Assembly (NCBI RefSeq): GCF_000003605.2
Contig: NW_003141819.1
Span: forward strand, 155,593 to 194,161
From: Saccoglossus kowalevskii
Taxonomy: Eukaryota; Hemichordata; Enteropneusta; Harrimaniidae
Reading direction: 5' to 3'
Length of the DNA: 38,569 nt
Shown here: positions 1 through 11,400 of the stretch, piece after piece
Numbering within the stretch: position 1 is the stretch's first letter
How the letters are laid out: each line of letters opens with the position of its first letter
Translations under genes and position numbers: made by a program
Notes under the pieces: model-generated
Databases searched by the model: none
Told to the model about the DNA's origin: nothing
Seen by the model: only the letters and a program-made list of their open reading frames with translations

Positions 1-195
1 TAAGAGAGGTCTACCCAAGGTACATATACACCAAGTATCAAAGCATTCAGGCTTGTAGTTTTCAAGAAGAAGTCGAAAAAGTAAAACATTGACACGGACG
101 ATGGACGACGACGGACGACGACGACGACGGACGACGACGGACAATCACTCATATGATAAGCTCCGCTCGACAAAGTCGACAGCGGAGCTAAAAAA
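1..195 (+). mobile_element. Tail of a dispersed repeat with GAC-rich run and terminal hairpin
   Basis: The segment holds a GAC/GGAC-rich run at 91-143, then AGCTCCGCT (159-167) and its exact complement AGCGGAGCT (181-189) around a short loop, then AAAAAA. An inner CGAC/GTCG pair extends the stem. The order GAC run, hairpin, AGCTAAAAA matches, from memory, repeat tails that recur in mollusc and other spiralian genomes. The left end is outside the window, so class and length cannot be set; a SINE-like or Helitron-like non-autonomous element is possible. Confidence 0.5.
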
Positions 196-1505
196 GGGAA
201 AAAAGAATTACATTTTCATGAAATATCAAAATAAATTAATTTAATAAATTCTGAAAATAACTTCTAAGTTGATGCGGACCTTGTTTTTTTTGGGGGGAGG
301 GGGCAACAAACACATATACTTGTACATTGTTTCATTAAATACAAATTCCAACTTATATTTTATTCCACGAAAAACATGGCATGTATCAGATTATACAAAA
401 TATATCTCACTATGTAGTATTTAAAATAACAATACTGGTCACCATGGTTGGAGAGAATGATGCCATCAATAAGTACAATGCATAAAGTATATATGTAATA
501 TAAGGGAGTGATTTCAATATACAATGTACTGGACAGTGAATGGAGAAGAACACCTTGTGGAATATCAATAATTGCCATTTTAACTGTAGTGTACAATCTG
601 GAATAAACAAGTGACACTCATGAAGTAACTTTGGTATATATAAACACATGTCCAACGCAGATAACCCTGTTTTTTAACATGTGTACCCTAGTTCGATCAT
701 TATCATTGCATTGCACATTCATCCAAGCGCATAACTTTACATATACGTCATAGATGGGGAAACGCGTCATAAAGGACCTACAATCTAATAGTATAGTCTT
801 GATTACATGTCATATTTTAATACAATTTGCGTGGAGTGAACATGGTCGATTAAGTTTCAATTTTGTATGAACTATGACCTAATGTCATTACAGTTTAGAA
901 ACATATTACACATAAATACATGAACTGGGCGATAAATATGTTGTACCATGACCATCCAATGAGTGACTATTGTATTACTCCGCCATAACGATACATGAAA
1001 GCGAATATATACGAATTATATATTCTTGTGACCTAGGTAGTACGGACGCGAAGTATTCGGGTAGTGTTTTGTTTCTCTTATTAGTTCAGGAAAACACTTG
1101 TTCATGGTCGCAAAAAATCGTTTTCTATGGAGGTTGCCGAATAATAAATACCATCAGACAAGAATGTTCCATATCACAGTTTGTTTCCAACTTTAGTGGC
1201 CCCGTCGGCATGTGTTCAGTGATCCGAACTAAAACACTCATCAAGCCTGGTACTACAGATTTTCTGCTTATATGTGGCTGGAAACTTTATAACACTTCTT
1301 CTTTTAGGACGTTGGATATACGGGAACATGAAGTGTCCACACCATATAATAACCTGACGCGTAGATAGAAGAACATTGAAAGCACTAGAATGAAATAAAA
1401 CAAAAAAAACATTAGAATTGTAATACTAATAATGTAAAATACGTACGCTTAGACAGATTACAATCATACGCGTTCATATGAAGTAACCACCATGACACCA
1501 TCGCC
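196..1505. other. Noncoding stretch, no recognised feature
   Basis: The DNA is AT-rich with a poly-T/poly-G run at about 283-302. The longest open frame (970-1368, plus) opens with TTG, matches nothing I know, and is no longer than chance allows at this base composition. I see no other feature. Confidence 0.5.
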
Positions 1506-1508
1506 ACC

Positions 1509-1566
1509 AACACAAACAACTACAGCAACAACAACAACTACAACAACAACAACAACAACAACAACA
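1509..1566 (+). repeat. (CAA)n microsatellite
   Basis: Nearly continuous ACA/CAA triplets, interrupted by two TAC units and one AGC, occupy this span. The last 24 or so bases are uninterrupted. Confidence 0.9.
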
Positions 1567-2047
1567 CGGAAGCAATATACGTTGTTCAATCACAATAACT
1601 AAGGCGTCCTGTGCGTATATGTACTCATAGTACTGGATTCTCTTATTGTTATTAATGTGGTAAACACACGTTACGCTGACACGTATTAAACGTTACCAAT
1701 TTTTAGTCCAAAGCATGAAAGTAACGCGGTAAATAGTGATGTTCTTCTAAAACGCCCAAACATAGACGTGACAACATGTTGTCAGACACGTATTATTTAA
1801 AGTGAAAGTTGTTGTCCGACAACAATCCACTGTGGAGAATTCGTTCGCCTTTATTGACCAAATGGATACATACTATTTGATGAATGGGCGTGTCGCACTT
1901 AATACCAGTGACCTCTTGTTTAGGGCATGGGGCGATGGTTTCAATACTAGTATGCAATGATTCCTAGTGTATCTATGTTCTGTAAATATATGAAGCTAAA
2001 CTCGCCTCACACCATTGTATGTTTTCTTTCGCACTTTAAAAAGACAC

Positions 2048-2050
2048 TAT

Positions 2051-2097
<47 letters not shown>

Positions 2098-2100
2098 TTG
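2048..2100 (+). repeat. (ATTT)n microsatellite
   Basis: About thirteen uninterrupted copies of the tetranucleotide TATT/ATTT are present. No imperfections are seen, which suggests recent expansion and likely length polymorphism. Confidence 0.95.
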
Positions 2101-3200
2101 GAAAATGGCTGAATGGTAACAAAATTAGACGTACAGCTACTCTTACATCACGTGATATCACTTCAGTATATTCTAACCATACTTTTGGCGACGTAGCTCT
2201 AAAATTAGGCAGTTCTGACACACAATTTAGTTCTCTGGGCGAGACAGTACCTGTTGCACGATGTACAATATGTATGGCCAGTGACAGGATGGCAGAATAT
2301 CATCACATCATGTACGACAGATCATGGATGAACCTGGTTACTTGCACCATACGCGAAAATGAACGTACGTTCCATCGGCCTGTACGTCCCGTTAGATTCA
2401 AAAGTTTATGACATTTTGGATATATCTCTAGGCCATGGTATATTCCGTGCCGTACAAAGTACAGAGCGCGTCACTGTTAAAATAATAAATGTCATTTTTG
2501 AAACGCCGAGAGTACAAATGATAATATACAAAACATGGCAGAACAATATGTTAACCGGGTTGACTTTAACGATTATCTCCTCGGGCCTTCAGAGTAAAAG
2601 GGCTGACAACTTTCTTCGACCCTTGGGAAAAGTTCGGTAGAAAAACACAGTGTTTACGTCATTACTAAAACAAAGTCCCATGACAAACGAGCATCTACGG
2701 ACGACAGTTTATTTCTGAAGCGGTAAGAGGAGTTGGGTTGCAAGACTTGCCTGACACGTTGACAGTATATCAACGATCTACGCAAACGAACGCGGACAGC
2801 TGTTACTATCACTCACTCGCTGCGTCTTGAACTGAATTTAATTGCGGACTAAATATTTAAGAACACTCCGTCAAAATGAAATAACGTATCGTGGGTAAGA
2901 CTAACTCAAATGACGGAAATATAGACAAATTGAAGAAACGAAGGATATATGTTGCCAGTGGCGTCAACCGGTATCGCCAAAATATGCACGTAAATTTAAA
3001 ATTCCTTAACGTAACAGGAGTTGTTTTAGAACATGAATAGACACACTGCCGACGAAAGGACTTCCGACCGATAGGTTTGAAAGTTTGAGAAGCAGCTTGG
3101 CCTCGGTGTTTTTCACGCTTTAATAGAATTATTGGTTATCTGAGGCGGCAATCAAATGAGATGCCAGTTAATGTTACCAAATATCCCCCTTAGCTACACA
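2101..3200. other. Noncoding stretch 3' of Twist
   Basis: A 93-codon plus-strand open frame at 2359-2640 resembles no family I recognise. The rest is AT-rich with no clear repeat. If the Twist transcript ends near 3200, this is its downstream flank. Confidence 0.45.
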
Positions 3201-3222
3201 AGATTGCTTTCCTCATCTCTTG

Positions 3223-3228
3223 TTTATT
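3223..3228 (-). terminator. Candidate Twist poly(A) signal (AATAAA)
   Basis: TTTATT on the plus strand gives a canonical AATAAA on the minus strand, about 1.1 kb past the Twist stop and about 635 bp past the predicted 3'UTR acceptor. A variant ATTAAA lies a little further on, near 3119-3124. AATAAA is common by chance in AT-rich DNA, so the choice rests mainly on position and strand. Confidence 0.3.
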
Positions 3229-3244
3229 GTCGAAATCATTCCAC

Positions 3245-3405
3245 CACGCTTTGTAGGCACAGTCGGAGCGCGGCAAAGGTGACTCGTAGCGGTAGTGACC
3301 TGAGTGAACAGAGGGAGGAAATCCCCGATGGCCTGCTGTAAAGCCGACGCCATTTTGTCTAGCCGCCTGACTGGCAAGCCGATACACTCGTAGCCGCTTT
3401 ACCAC
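3245..3405. other. Locally GC-rich segment near the presumed Twist 3' end
   Basis: This block is visibly richer in GC and CpG than its flanks. It contains ACTCGTAGC twice (about 3281 and 3388), and the same 9-mer recurs in the Twist 3'UTR near 4327. It would fall in the predicted second, noncoding Twist exon. A GC-rich mobile fragment is an alternative. The short open frames on both strands here are not convincing. Confidence 0.3.
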
Positions 3406-3862
3406 GTTTAGCTTAACATTTCTGTGATTTGATAAAAATAAAGTGTATAATGTGTAATATATTTTACGACCAACAAAAAACAGGAGATGTAAACAATGTT
3501 AGCAGATGGGGGTAGTAAACGGTATCGAGTTTCTACCAACCACTCAAGGTTTTACTTTTTGGGGATGACACGACACAGGGGTTTCAGGATGTCAACAGTA
3601 ATAAAAGAATAACCTCAGTGGAAAACCAGGACATTTTCTGGCCATTGTCAAATCAATTTTCCGTTTAACAATCATTCCAGGTCGTTCAACATTTGTTCAA
3701 ACGAAATATTACTGTTTCGTGCCGAGGACATTACCGCTTTAAACGTCTGATACAATTGCGACAACTGCACCACGCTGATTTAACACCGGGACAGTGCGCA
3801 ACATAAGCCCAAATAAAGTTGCAGACTGCAAATGTCACGACATCAAGTGAGATTTTGTTTGC

Positions 3863-4306
3863 CTGAGTAAGAAAATTAGATTAGACAGATCAAGGAGACA
3901 AACAACTAATGAAGGCGGCGTGGGCAATACGATGTGGCTACGAGGCGCCGGTTTCCCGGGCAGATTAGGGGAGACAGAGAAAACTGCTACGGTTTTAAGT
4001 TACGGTAGTTGTCCTATTCGTTTCAGTCTGATGAGTCACTCGAACTATACTACGAAAGTTCAAATGTTTCAACCGTTTACAAGCATATACGTAACTTACT
4101 CTTATAATATTCGCGCTAGTTTCCAACTGTCGCGACTCGAAACTAGTATTTTGCGACATTCCGTTACACGCAGTGCAAATAATATTAATACCAAGCCATC
4201 CGAAATACGCGCCTGTTGCTTAGCGACCTCTCTTCTATCCCAACTAATAACTACATTATTACAAAACTACATAGAGATAATATAATGTGTTGCATTTTTT
4301 TCGTAC
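3863..4306 (-). other. Predicted intron in the Twist 3' untranslated region
   Basis: Read on the minus strand, 28 nt after the Twist stop codon there is a donor-like CAG|GTACGA (GT at 4306-4305). A good acceptor lies downstream: a pyrimidine-rich tract ending TTTTCTTACTCAG (AG at 3864-3863), preceded by branch-point-like CTAAT copies. The implied intron is 444 bp. Vertebrate Twist genes also have their whole coding region in exon 1 and an intron just after the stop. A second donor-like GTAAGT starts at 4099, so the exact intron is uncertain. No transcript evidence was available. Confidence 0.4.
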
Positions 4307-4334
4307 CTGTATGTAAAGGGTGGACGACTCGTAG

Positions 4335-4925
4335 CTATCGGGGCGAGCTGTTACCGGCCATATTCCACGCACCTTCCATCCTCCACACCGAGAAGGCATA
4401 ACTTAGTCTCTCGTGTGCTACGTAACTACAACTGGTCGGCATGTTTAGCCGTGTGTCGACCTCATCACTTCGAAGCACTTGATACAAAAAGTCTATGTAT
4501 CTTGTTGCCAATTTCAGAGTCTGTATTTTGCTCAGTTTGTCCGATGGCAAAGTTGGAATGATTTTTCTGAGTGCTGAAAATGCTTCGTTCAGAGACTGAG
4601 TCCGTTGCCTCTCCCGCACGTTAGCCATGACTCGCTGGTTCTGAAGATCTTCGTAGGTCTGTGCAGTCACGTGCTTTCGACGCATTTTACCCCCATGTTC
4701 GCTATCATCTCCCGACTTCCGATATCGCCTCTTCCGCGTGTAACGCGGCTTCTCTTTGAAATAGTCCGCGTTGTCTTCGCTACCCATATCATGGGGCGGT
4801 GGTGATGCGTTCAAACTACTGTTAAAACTACTATCACTGTCCTCAATAGAGCTGCTGTGGTGTAATGTGGACATCACTTCCATGATGGGGAGCAACTGGC
4901 CCGGTAAGTACGACGTGGTACACAT
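4335..4925 (-). CDS. twist: Twist-family basic helix-loop-helix transcription factor
   Basis: The 196-codon open frame encodes a nuclear bHLH factor that by family dimerises with E proteins (Daughterless/TCF3 type) or itself and binds CANNTG E-boxes in mesoderm and mesenchyme. Residues 58-84 hold two basic clusters (RKRRYRK and KMRRK) placed like the nuclear localisation signals of vertebrate Twist. The bHLH spans about residues 95-154: basic region MANVRERQR with the E-box-contacting Glu105, helix 1 at 111-124, loop TLPSDKLS at 125-132, helix 2 from 133. The Twist box follows at 165-187, with [14 protein letters not shown] intact. The N-terminus is Ser- and acid-rich. The length is close to vertebrate TWIST1 (about 200 residues). 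An in-frame stop at 4992-4994, with no ATG between, makes Met1 (4925) the longest start. Its context is weak (C at -3, T at +4), whereas Met15 (4883) has A at -3 and G at +4, so a 182-residue product is a real alternative. No intron, frameshift or missing key residue is seen in the coding part. Subfamily assignment is very secure; orthology within the animal tree is inferred. Confidence 0.97.
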   Translation of the reverse strand: MCTTSYLPGQLLPIMEVMSTLHHSSSIEDSDSSFNSSLNASPPPHDMGSEDNADYFKEKPRYTRKRRYRKSGDDSEHGGKMRRKHVTAQTYEDLQNQRVMANVRERQRTQSLNEAFSALRKIIPTLPSDKLSKIQTLKLATRYIDFLYQVLRSDEVDTRLNMPTSCSYVAHERLSYAFSVWRMEGAWNMAGNSSPR

Positions 4926-5060
4926 ATGAGAAGAGGCCGAGTACTCCAGACAAGTTGACAGTACAAGAGACAGATAAACGACTGGCGCCTCTCACGCAGT
5001 TCCGTCCTATTTGAAGAACCGAAGATAAATGAAACACAAACTTTCTCGGCAATTGTTGAG

Positions 5061-5088
5061 GGAGTGTCCGTACACAGTGGGACACTCC
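5061..5088. promoter_or_regulatory. Perfect 9-bp inverted repeat upstream of Twist
   Basis: GGAGTGTCC (5061-5069) and its exact complement GGACACTCC (5080-5088) flank a 10-nt spacer. The element sits about 135-165 bp upstream of the longest Twist start codon, so it lies in the proximal promoter or the 5' leader. It could be a hairpin in the RNA or a pair of half-sites for a dimeric DNA-binding protein. The symmetry is directly visible; the role is inferred. Confidence 0.45.
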
Positions 5089-5107
5089 GCTAGTATAGAT
5101 CAAAATG

Positions 5108-5112
5108 CCAAT
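5108..5112. promoter_or_regulatory. CCAAT box in the Twist upstream region
   Basis: CCAAT on the plus strand (ATTGG read in the Twist direction) lies about 185 bp upstream of the Twist ATG and about 20 bp beyond the inverted repeat. That is a plausible NF-Y position for a proximal promoter. No convincing TATA box was found nearby. Confidence 0.3.
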
Positions 5113-5328
5113 CACTTCTTTATTAGCTATTCCAGATACAAACAGTCCTCCCCACGTAATATTCCGTGACTATGACTGGCCGCCTAATACTTTCAGGAAC
5201 GAAAACTTCCATATGAGTTGTAGTCGAGTTCGGGTAATATTTGTCTATTTGGGGTTTCTTCTAATGTCCATCTATAATTACCTAAAAATAATAAAATAAA
5301 CATTGGATGGACATTTTTTTAATTATGG

Positions 5329-5336
5329 TGACGTCA
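5329..5336. promoter_or_regulatory. CRE palindrome TGACGTCA upstream of Twist
   Basis: This is a full 8-bp cAMP-response-element palindrome (CREB/ATF class) about 400 bp upstream of the Twist start. It is one of seven exact copies in the window, so it may belong to the general enrichment and not be specific to this promoter. Confidence 0.35.
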
Positions 5337-5339
5337 TAT

Positions 5340-8330
5340 TAGTATTGCGGGCATCTGAGAAATACCAAGTACACAACAAACGTTCAACTTTTATTCGAGT
5401 TTATTTGTAGAGACGAATTATGGAGAAATTTGAAAACAAAACTTGTTCGTTACCACATTCACGCATTCTAGAGGGGTGGCTTTAGTTTTTCAACAGCCGT
5501 TTGTGGGCATGCTCCGTTCTCCAAACTCTGAGATTAAGATCTGCGTGTAAAGCAATATCATAACAAACACAACACCAATCAAAACAGGCAATACAATTAA
5601 AACACAAGATAGTGTCAGGTAGGGGTCGCAAGTGAAACGAAGCCGATGAAAACACGTGCAAACAGAGCGAGACCCCTACAGTGTATGTGACGTATAGCGG
5701 TAGATTTAGTCGAATTTCCCGCCCAGTCGTTATAAGGGACCCTAACTGTGAGCAAAGGTCCGACATAACTTTTACAAGCAATCGATACCCATCGAATGCG
5801 GATGGTAGCAAGTCTGGTGAACGGAAATCGTTTCTTACCATAGCGCGTCCAAACTAAAGTAAACAATCGCAATTGAAGAAATGTTCGGCAACATTTTTAA
5901 TAAGCAATCAGAAATCTACATTTGAAACCTGCACAACTCGGCGGTTTCCTCCATCACCGTGAATACCACTTTTAAAGGAACATCTGCTGCGTTTTCACAT
6001 ACCATGTTTTTCATATTTTAAATCCATGCAAATACTAAGCCAAAATTAACTGGTGATTTTACATGTTACATGGCATATATTTATGATAATATTATGCAAA
6101 TAGCTAGGAAATGTGTGTTTTTTTGGGGGGCGACCAGCTGCTCTTTGCATATGTGTATATGTGTATAACATTTTCACTCACGTGTGTTAATTTGGTACCG
6201 CCTAAAATATAGTTACATTTCAGTACCTACACGGATTAACAAATATGAAAACGTTTACAAAACTCACATCTCCTGAAACACATTTGCAACTTCAGATTTC
6301 TCAAAGAACTTGACAAAAACATACGATAAAATGGTACATAACTCGATGCATGATCATTTCGGCGTTACCCGGCGATAGCGCAGGCGATAAAATAAATCGT
6401 TTTAATTTCTACGCACCAATTCATCGTCACAGTTCGCAGAGACGGCTCAGTCGAAATATTTAATCGAAATGTAACATGTTTATTGAAAAAAATCAGACAT
6501 AATTTTTGGAAAGTCTGAAGGATTTCCTCTGTTTCTCACATGACAATATTTTAACTGCATTTTGCTAAATAAAATGTGGCACGTATACCCTATTAGTGCA
6601 TTGAATATATATATATATATATTGATTGCTTGTCCTGATGTGCCTTGACTCACGACTCGTAATGCTACCACGACCACATAATGGTCGAGTACTTTGTAAA
6701 CACTACTACTAACAGACGTTTTACGAACTCAGTTTGCAAATCAATCGCGTACATTTTGATTTCAGTTCGACAACTTTACTCATTGTCTTCGAAGATCAAC
6801 GGATTTCATTGCATTTCGCCGCTGTCCACATATTGTTCAGGGGAAAACATTACATATATATATGATAAAATGGTAACTGGTGATCTGAGGTTTGAATTCT
6901 GAAATCACGTCTAGTACTGTATTTAACAACACCCAGCTGCGGATAAATAATGGCACAATAATATTTTGATTTTAGTTTTACAATAAAAAGAACCATGTTC
7001 TCGATAATGCTGAATCAGCCGTTGGGGTGTATTGGACTCTTCACAAACGTTGAATCTCAGCGACTATTTTAATAAAATTCATGTACTAGGTCTCGTACTA
7101 CAATTAAATTAAACATAGACGACAAATGCAATAGCTTTCATAGCAGGGATATTTTTACACACGAAGACAATGAATCAAATATCCAATATTATTACGAGTT
7201 AAAACGAATGGTTTGTGCGGTGTTGAAAGTCCTAAATGACAGTCGATTCAATTACACTCGTGTTGGCAATATCAGAAAAAAATGACCTAGTCGACTGCTT
7301 TTGTATCAGTCCGTCATTCCAAAAACCAGTCCCGTTTTCGCTATACTTATATTCACACATCTTATGGCTTGCTATCATATTAAATAACACACTTTGAAAT
7401 ACAGACCATTCTATTCCATGTGTGCACCAGTATTCTGGACCTCACAGTATACAGCGTTGCAAGTGTCTTTCAAAACTCATTTTTTATTGTATGTTGCACA
7501 CCTACGGGATACGCCCTGTCTATGTGCATTAAAATGTGTGTATACTTATTTTACCAAGATCTGTAAGAATTGTCCGGATGTCCAAAAATAAATTCCCGCC
7601 CAAAACGTAGTACTGTCGCTCGTAGTATGTGATTAAAAAGGTAGACGTGTCTGCCGATTTTAACGGCGCCTATTGATAACATACTATCTTGCATCCGGAA
7701 TAGTACAATCTATAACAAATATATTTTTCAGATAATCATCTCTCGATTTGTTTCCCATAATTTCGAATTATCTTTATAAATGGTTTTAGCGTTTAATCTA
7801 AACCTTATGAATGCGACATTGTGACAAGATGCAGATTGCAAATTTGTTATACTGAAGTTTTTTCCGGCATGGGAGAGATACCTGTCGGCGCCCAGCGGTG
7901 TGAGGAATTTAAATAAATAACAGAAAAATCGTGTGTGTTTTCTTTTTTAATATTACATGACCATAGGAAATTCGTCATGGAATTGGAACAGTTAAGAACG
8001 GCTTATTGTGGTGAATATCTGTCATTTCTCACTATGCACGTTAAGTACAATGCACAAGAATACTTAGCAGAAACTACCTTTTGATGTTCTATGAAAAAAA
8101 AACATTTTTCTGTCTGAGTGAAATGTATGTGCGAAGAATTAAGTTCATGCTGTGTGAATTCAAATCGGGTATCGACGTCCGACCAATCCCGGCTGATTCA
8201 CATATCGTTAAGAATATTTCTTTGCGGGTACTTGTTTTTAGAAACGGCTGAATTGTTACCAATAACTAATTAATTGCAATTTCTAATTTTCTTTCGGAAC
8301 ATACGTACTATACAATTGTTTTTTCTGACA
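5340..8330. other. Noncoding flank upstream of Twist
   Basis: No credible gene was found. The segment has an (AT)n run at 6604-6622, a T7G6 run near 6118, and scattered short open frames without family resemblance (for example 5482-5872, minus, in two overlapping frames). It lies on the 5' side of Twist, where distal enhancers would be expected, but none can be identified by reading. Confidence 0.5.
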
Positions 8331-8331
8331 G

Positions 8332-8418
8332 TATTGTTTGGATGCTACAGAAAGCGATTTATTTTCAGTATTTGAAGGTATGCCGACAGGTGGGCAACTC
8401 CGGGCTGTCGAAGCACAG
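8332..8418 (+). other. Candidate 87-bp internal exon or noncoding-RNA exon
   Basis: A strong acceptor (TTGTTTTTTCTGACAG, ending at 8331) and a strong donor (CACAG|GTAGGTC, GT at 8419) bound 87 bp, a multiple of three. Two of the three forward frames stay open; the phase-0 frame reads YCLDATESDLFSVFEGM and continues for 29 residues. I do not recognise the peptide and found no partner exon. Well-formed splice pairs do arise by chance in 38 kb of AT-rich DNA, so this is a lead and not a gene call. Confidence 0.2.
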
Positions 8419-8419
8419 G

Positions 8420-11400
8420 TAGGTCAAACATTTTTGAAAAACAAACAAAAAACCAGCAATATAAAAATGCTTCGCACAAACATAGCAAGTACATGTTTAT
8501 GTGTATTTATGTCGTATTCTTGTACAGATGGTGGGCTAAACGTGGGATATTTCGTTTGATTTCTCAATGTCAGAGGTGTACCTTTTGTCCAGTCCAGGTG
8601 TACAATCACGGCCGTGCCATGTTCGTTATAAGGATCTGAAAATAAAGATGCGTTGCACTTTGGTGTAATTTTATTTATCTAATGCATGGAAAAACAATCA
8701 GTTTATATGCAAGAATTACGATTTTGTAATTTCAACATCAAAACCGACTTCGATTAATTGTATTTATGGTACCTACAGAACACCTGGCGAAATGTATGTA
8801 CCAAGAGGTGTCGGTCTGAGTTGTATAATCAGTCGTTATTCCTAAAAGCCGCTTAAAGTTTTGTTAATTCAAAATATAAGTTTAAAATGATATAAACATG
8901 CTCGATGATTTTATTTCGTTACGATTACATGGCAATAATGTTCCGATCAGAAGTCGTTTTCCCACTCTGGCCATGTTTTGCCCGGTCTTACAATCAATTC
9001 TTATCATCCCTATGCCAATAAGAAAGGTCTTCTGGAATTTCATAAATAGTCATGTTCACCGGAATTTCATAAATAAAACTGTGGTCTGAATCCACATAGG
9101 CGATGAACGCTTACCACCGACTACGGGGACACGTTGGAAGTACAATAGGACGACGCTCGTTACCACGTCACTTCGCGCCTTCACTACAGCTTTGGCCAAT
9201 TTACATATATCCAGAACGATATTGACGAAGAATATTCAAGAAATATAATTTTTGATCGTGTTCATATCCTTCGTATCACACACACTGTGACTGTAATGTC
9301 AATAACCCATCTAACCACAGAGCTCTTCTCTTGGTCTAGATTTCTATTGTTACATGATACAACTATTATTGTAGTTCAAGCTTTCGCTCAGAATGTTCGT
9401 GATGGAATAGACATACAAACCCAACTAACTTCAATATTTTTACTGCATATGGCTATTCCATGTACGGACCAAATCTCAGGTACAAAATCCTCGACAAAAT
9501 GTCAGCACCTAATAGTACATTTAATATAAATCATGATAAGTGTGTAACCTTGGTTTCACTATAACAGTATTTTCGTGTCAACGTAATGCTTACACGATTC
9601 GAATAGTAAACAGGTAATATTCTAGAACTCAACTATAACATAATTGATACTGAAAACGACAAACACAACTATTCATGAAAAATTGACCTAAGCAATATAT
9701 ATATATCGTATTAAGGATTGAAAATGTACTGCACATGCGTATTGTTATACACATCTGTTGCTATTGTTATTTTGTTGTTGCTGCTGCTGTTGCAACTGAT
9801 AATATCGAAAATCGAATATTGCAAACTTGGTTCCAAGTTTGTATAATTATTGTAGCCCAAGTACTAGTATACCCACGCCTAAGTTAAAATTATGTTGCAC
9901 CATGTCTCGAATATTTTTGAGGTACGTACACCATTAGACAACATACGTTTGTGTTTAAAACTTTCCATTCGTTATAAATAGACCCCACAAAAATCAACTT
10001 GATATATATGGAAGAGTAACAGAGATTTCGCCGACTGAAAAGAATGGTTTATGTTTGCAGCAAATGACGTGGCATGTATAGTTTATTTATATTAATTTGT
10101 TTATTGTAGTAAAATTCGCACATACACTAGAATATTATATAGCTTCGTTATAAATCATAGTACTGCATTGTGTTTGTTTGTCGCCACTGTAAACATAAAC
10201 ATCGATGATGTGTTTTATGTTGGGAGAGTAAAACCGTGCCATTTAACCGTGGGCGCATTTTGTCTAATTACCGGACATGTCCATCTGTGTTCAGGTTTTT
10301 CATTCCGTTTCTTCATGGGTGTTCGATTCGATCTGAGTGCTGTAGTTTATTGATGGCTTTGAAAAAGAAATTAATAAAACCAGTCTTTAATTTTCAGATT
10401 GGGTTAATCAGTGTCTATAGTGGTATGACAATGTTAAAACCAAATTGTAAGACGCAACAGTAAACGCGTCATTAAAAATGCCATTAGAATAATTATTATA
10501 AATTCGAAAAAAAACAGAACAAGCATTCACGTGCATACATTGTATGTAGTATGATTTTTGCTGCTGGCATACAAGGACTTAACTTGGCACTAACATTAAG
10601 TATTACCCTGTTAGTTTGCGGCCGTTATTTTCTCCTGGCTAAAATCGAAAGAGATCTGACGTGTATTTTGTCAAATTCCTGCGCGAGCAATGATAATTAG
10701 AGCATATAGGAGCATATGGCTATACAATCTTGAGAAATATAGTTTGTGACCGATCTCAGCTAAAGACGAAAACACCCCTATAATCTACTGAACAAGAGGA
10801 AACGGACAACGCATGTACCCTGTCAGCAACCCCTTTGATTGACGGTTGTTTTATTTCCTTAACACGCACATTGCCAGACATAGTGGCGTCGGTACGTGCC
10901 TAAACCCGAGACATCCCACTGTGTTTTCACTCAATGTCCGTTTTGATTCTCGCTCCACTGCAAGCTGTGCTTCATTTGTAAATAAACAAACGGTGTGTGT
11001 CCTGCCCCCCGGTAACACAAAATACCATTTTTTTTCTTCTTCTGACCTTTCGCCCCAATACCACAAGAAATAGTTGTTTCTCATTTTTGTGTGTTAAACA
11101 ACGGTAATTACTTTAACAGAAAGGTTGACACCTTCCGGTTACAGTCGGTTAAACATATTCGTGTTAGAGTCGTTGTCGAAATTAGCAACCCTCGAACTGC
11201 GATTATATAAGACATTTGCTGTACGTATATTGGTATATGAGGTGATTTATTTTCAGAAAGACAGAGTCACGGAAGACATCTATATCGGTGAAATGACGTC
11301 ACATTGATTAAAAGTATCACGCAATTAGAGTAATTGTGTTCAAATTTCAAATCACAAGAAAATTAAAGCTTTACAACCTTACAGTCGATAACGAGCGTGA

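Noticed and set aside
970-1368. 132-codon plus-strand open frame, among the longest outside Twist
   Set aside because: It opens with TTG, has no recognised domain, and a frame of this length is expected about once by chance at this base composition and window size.
3190-3405. 71-codon minus-strand frame downstream of Twist
   Set aside because: It would fall in the predicted Twist 3'UTR, has no known relatives, and its openness follows from the local GC-rich patch.
4605-4805. Plus-strand 66-codon frame opposite the Twist bHLH
   Set aside because: It is an antisense shadow of the conserved Twist coding sequence.
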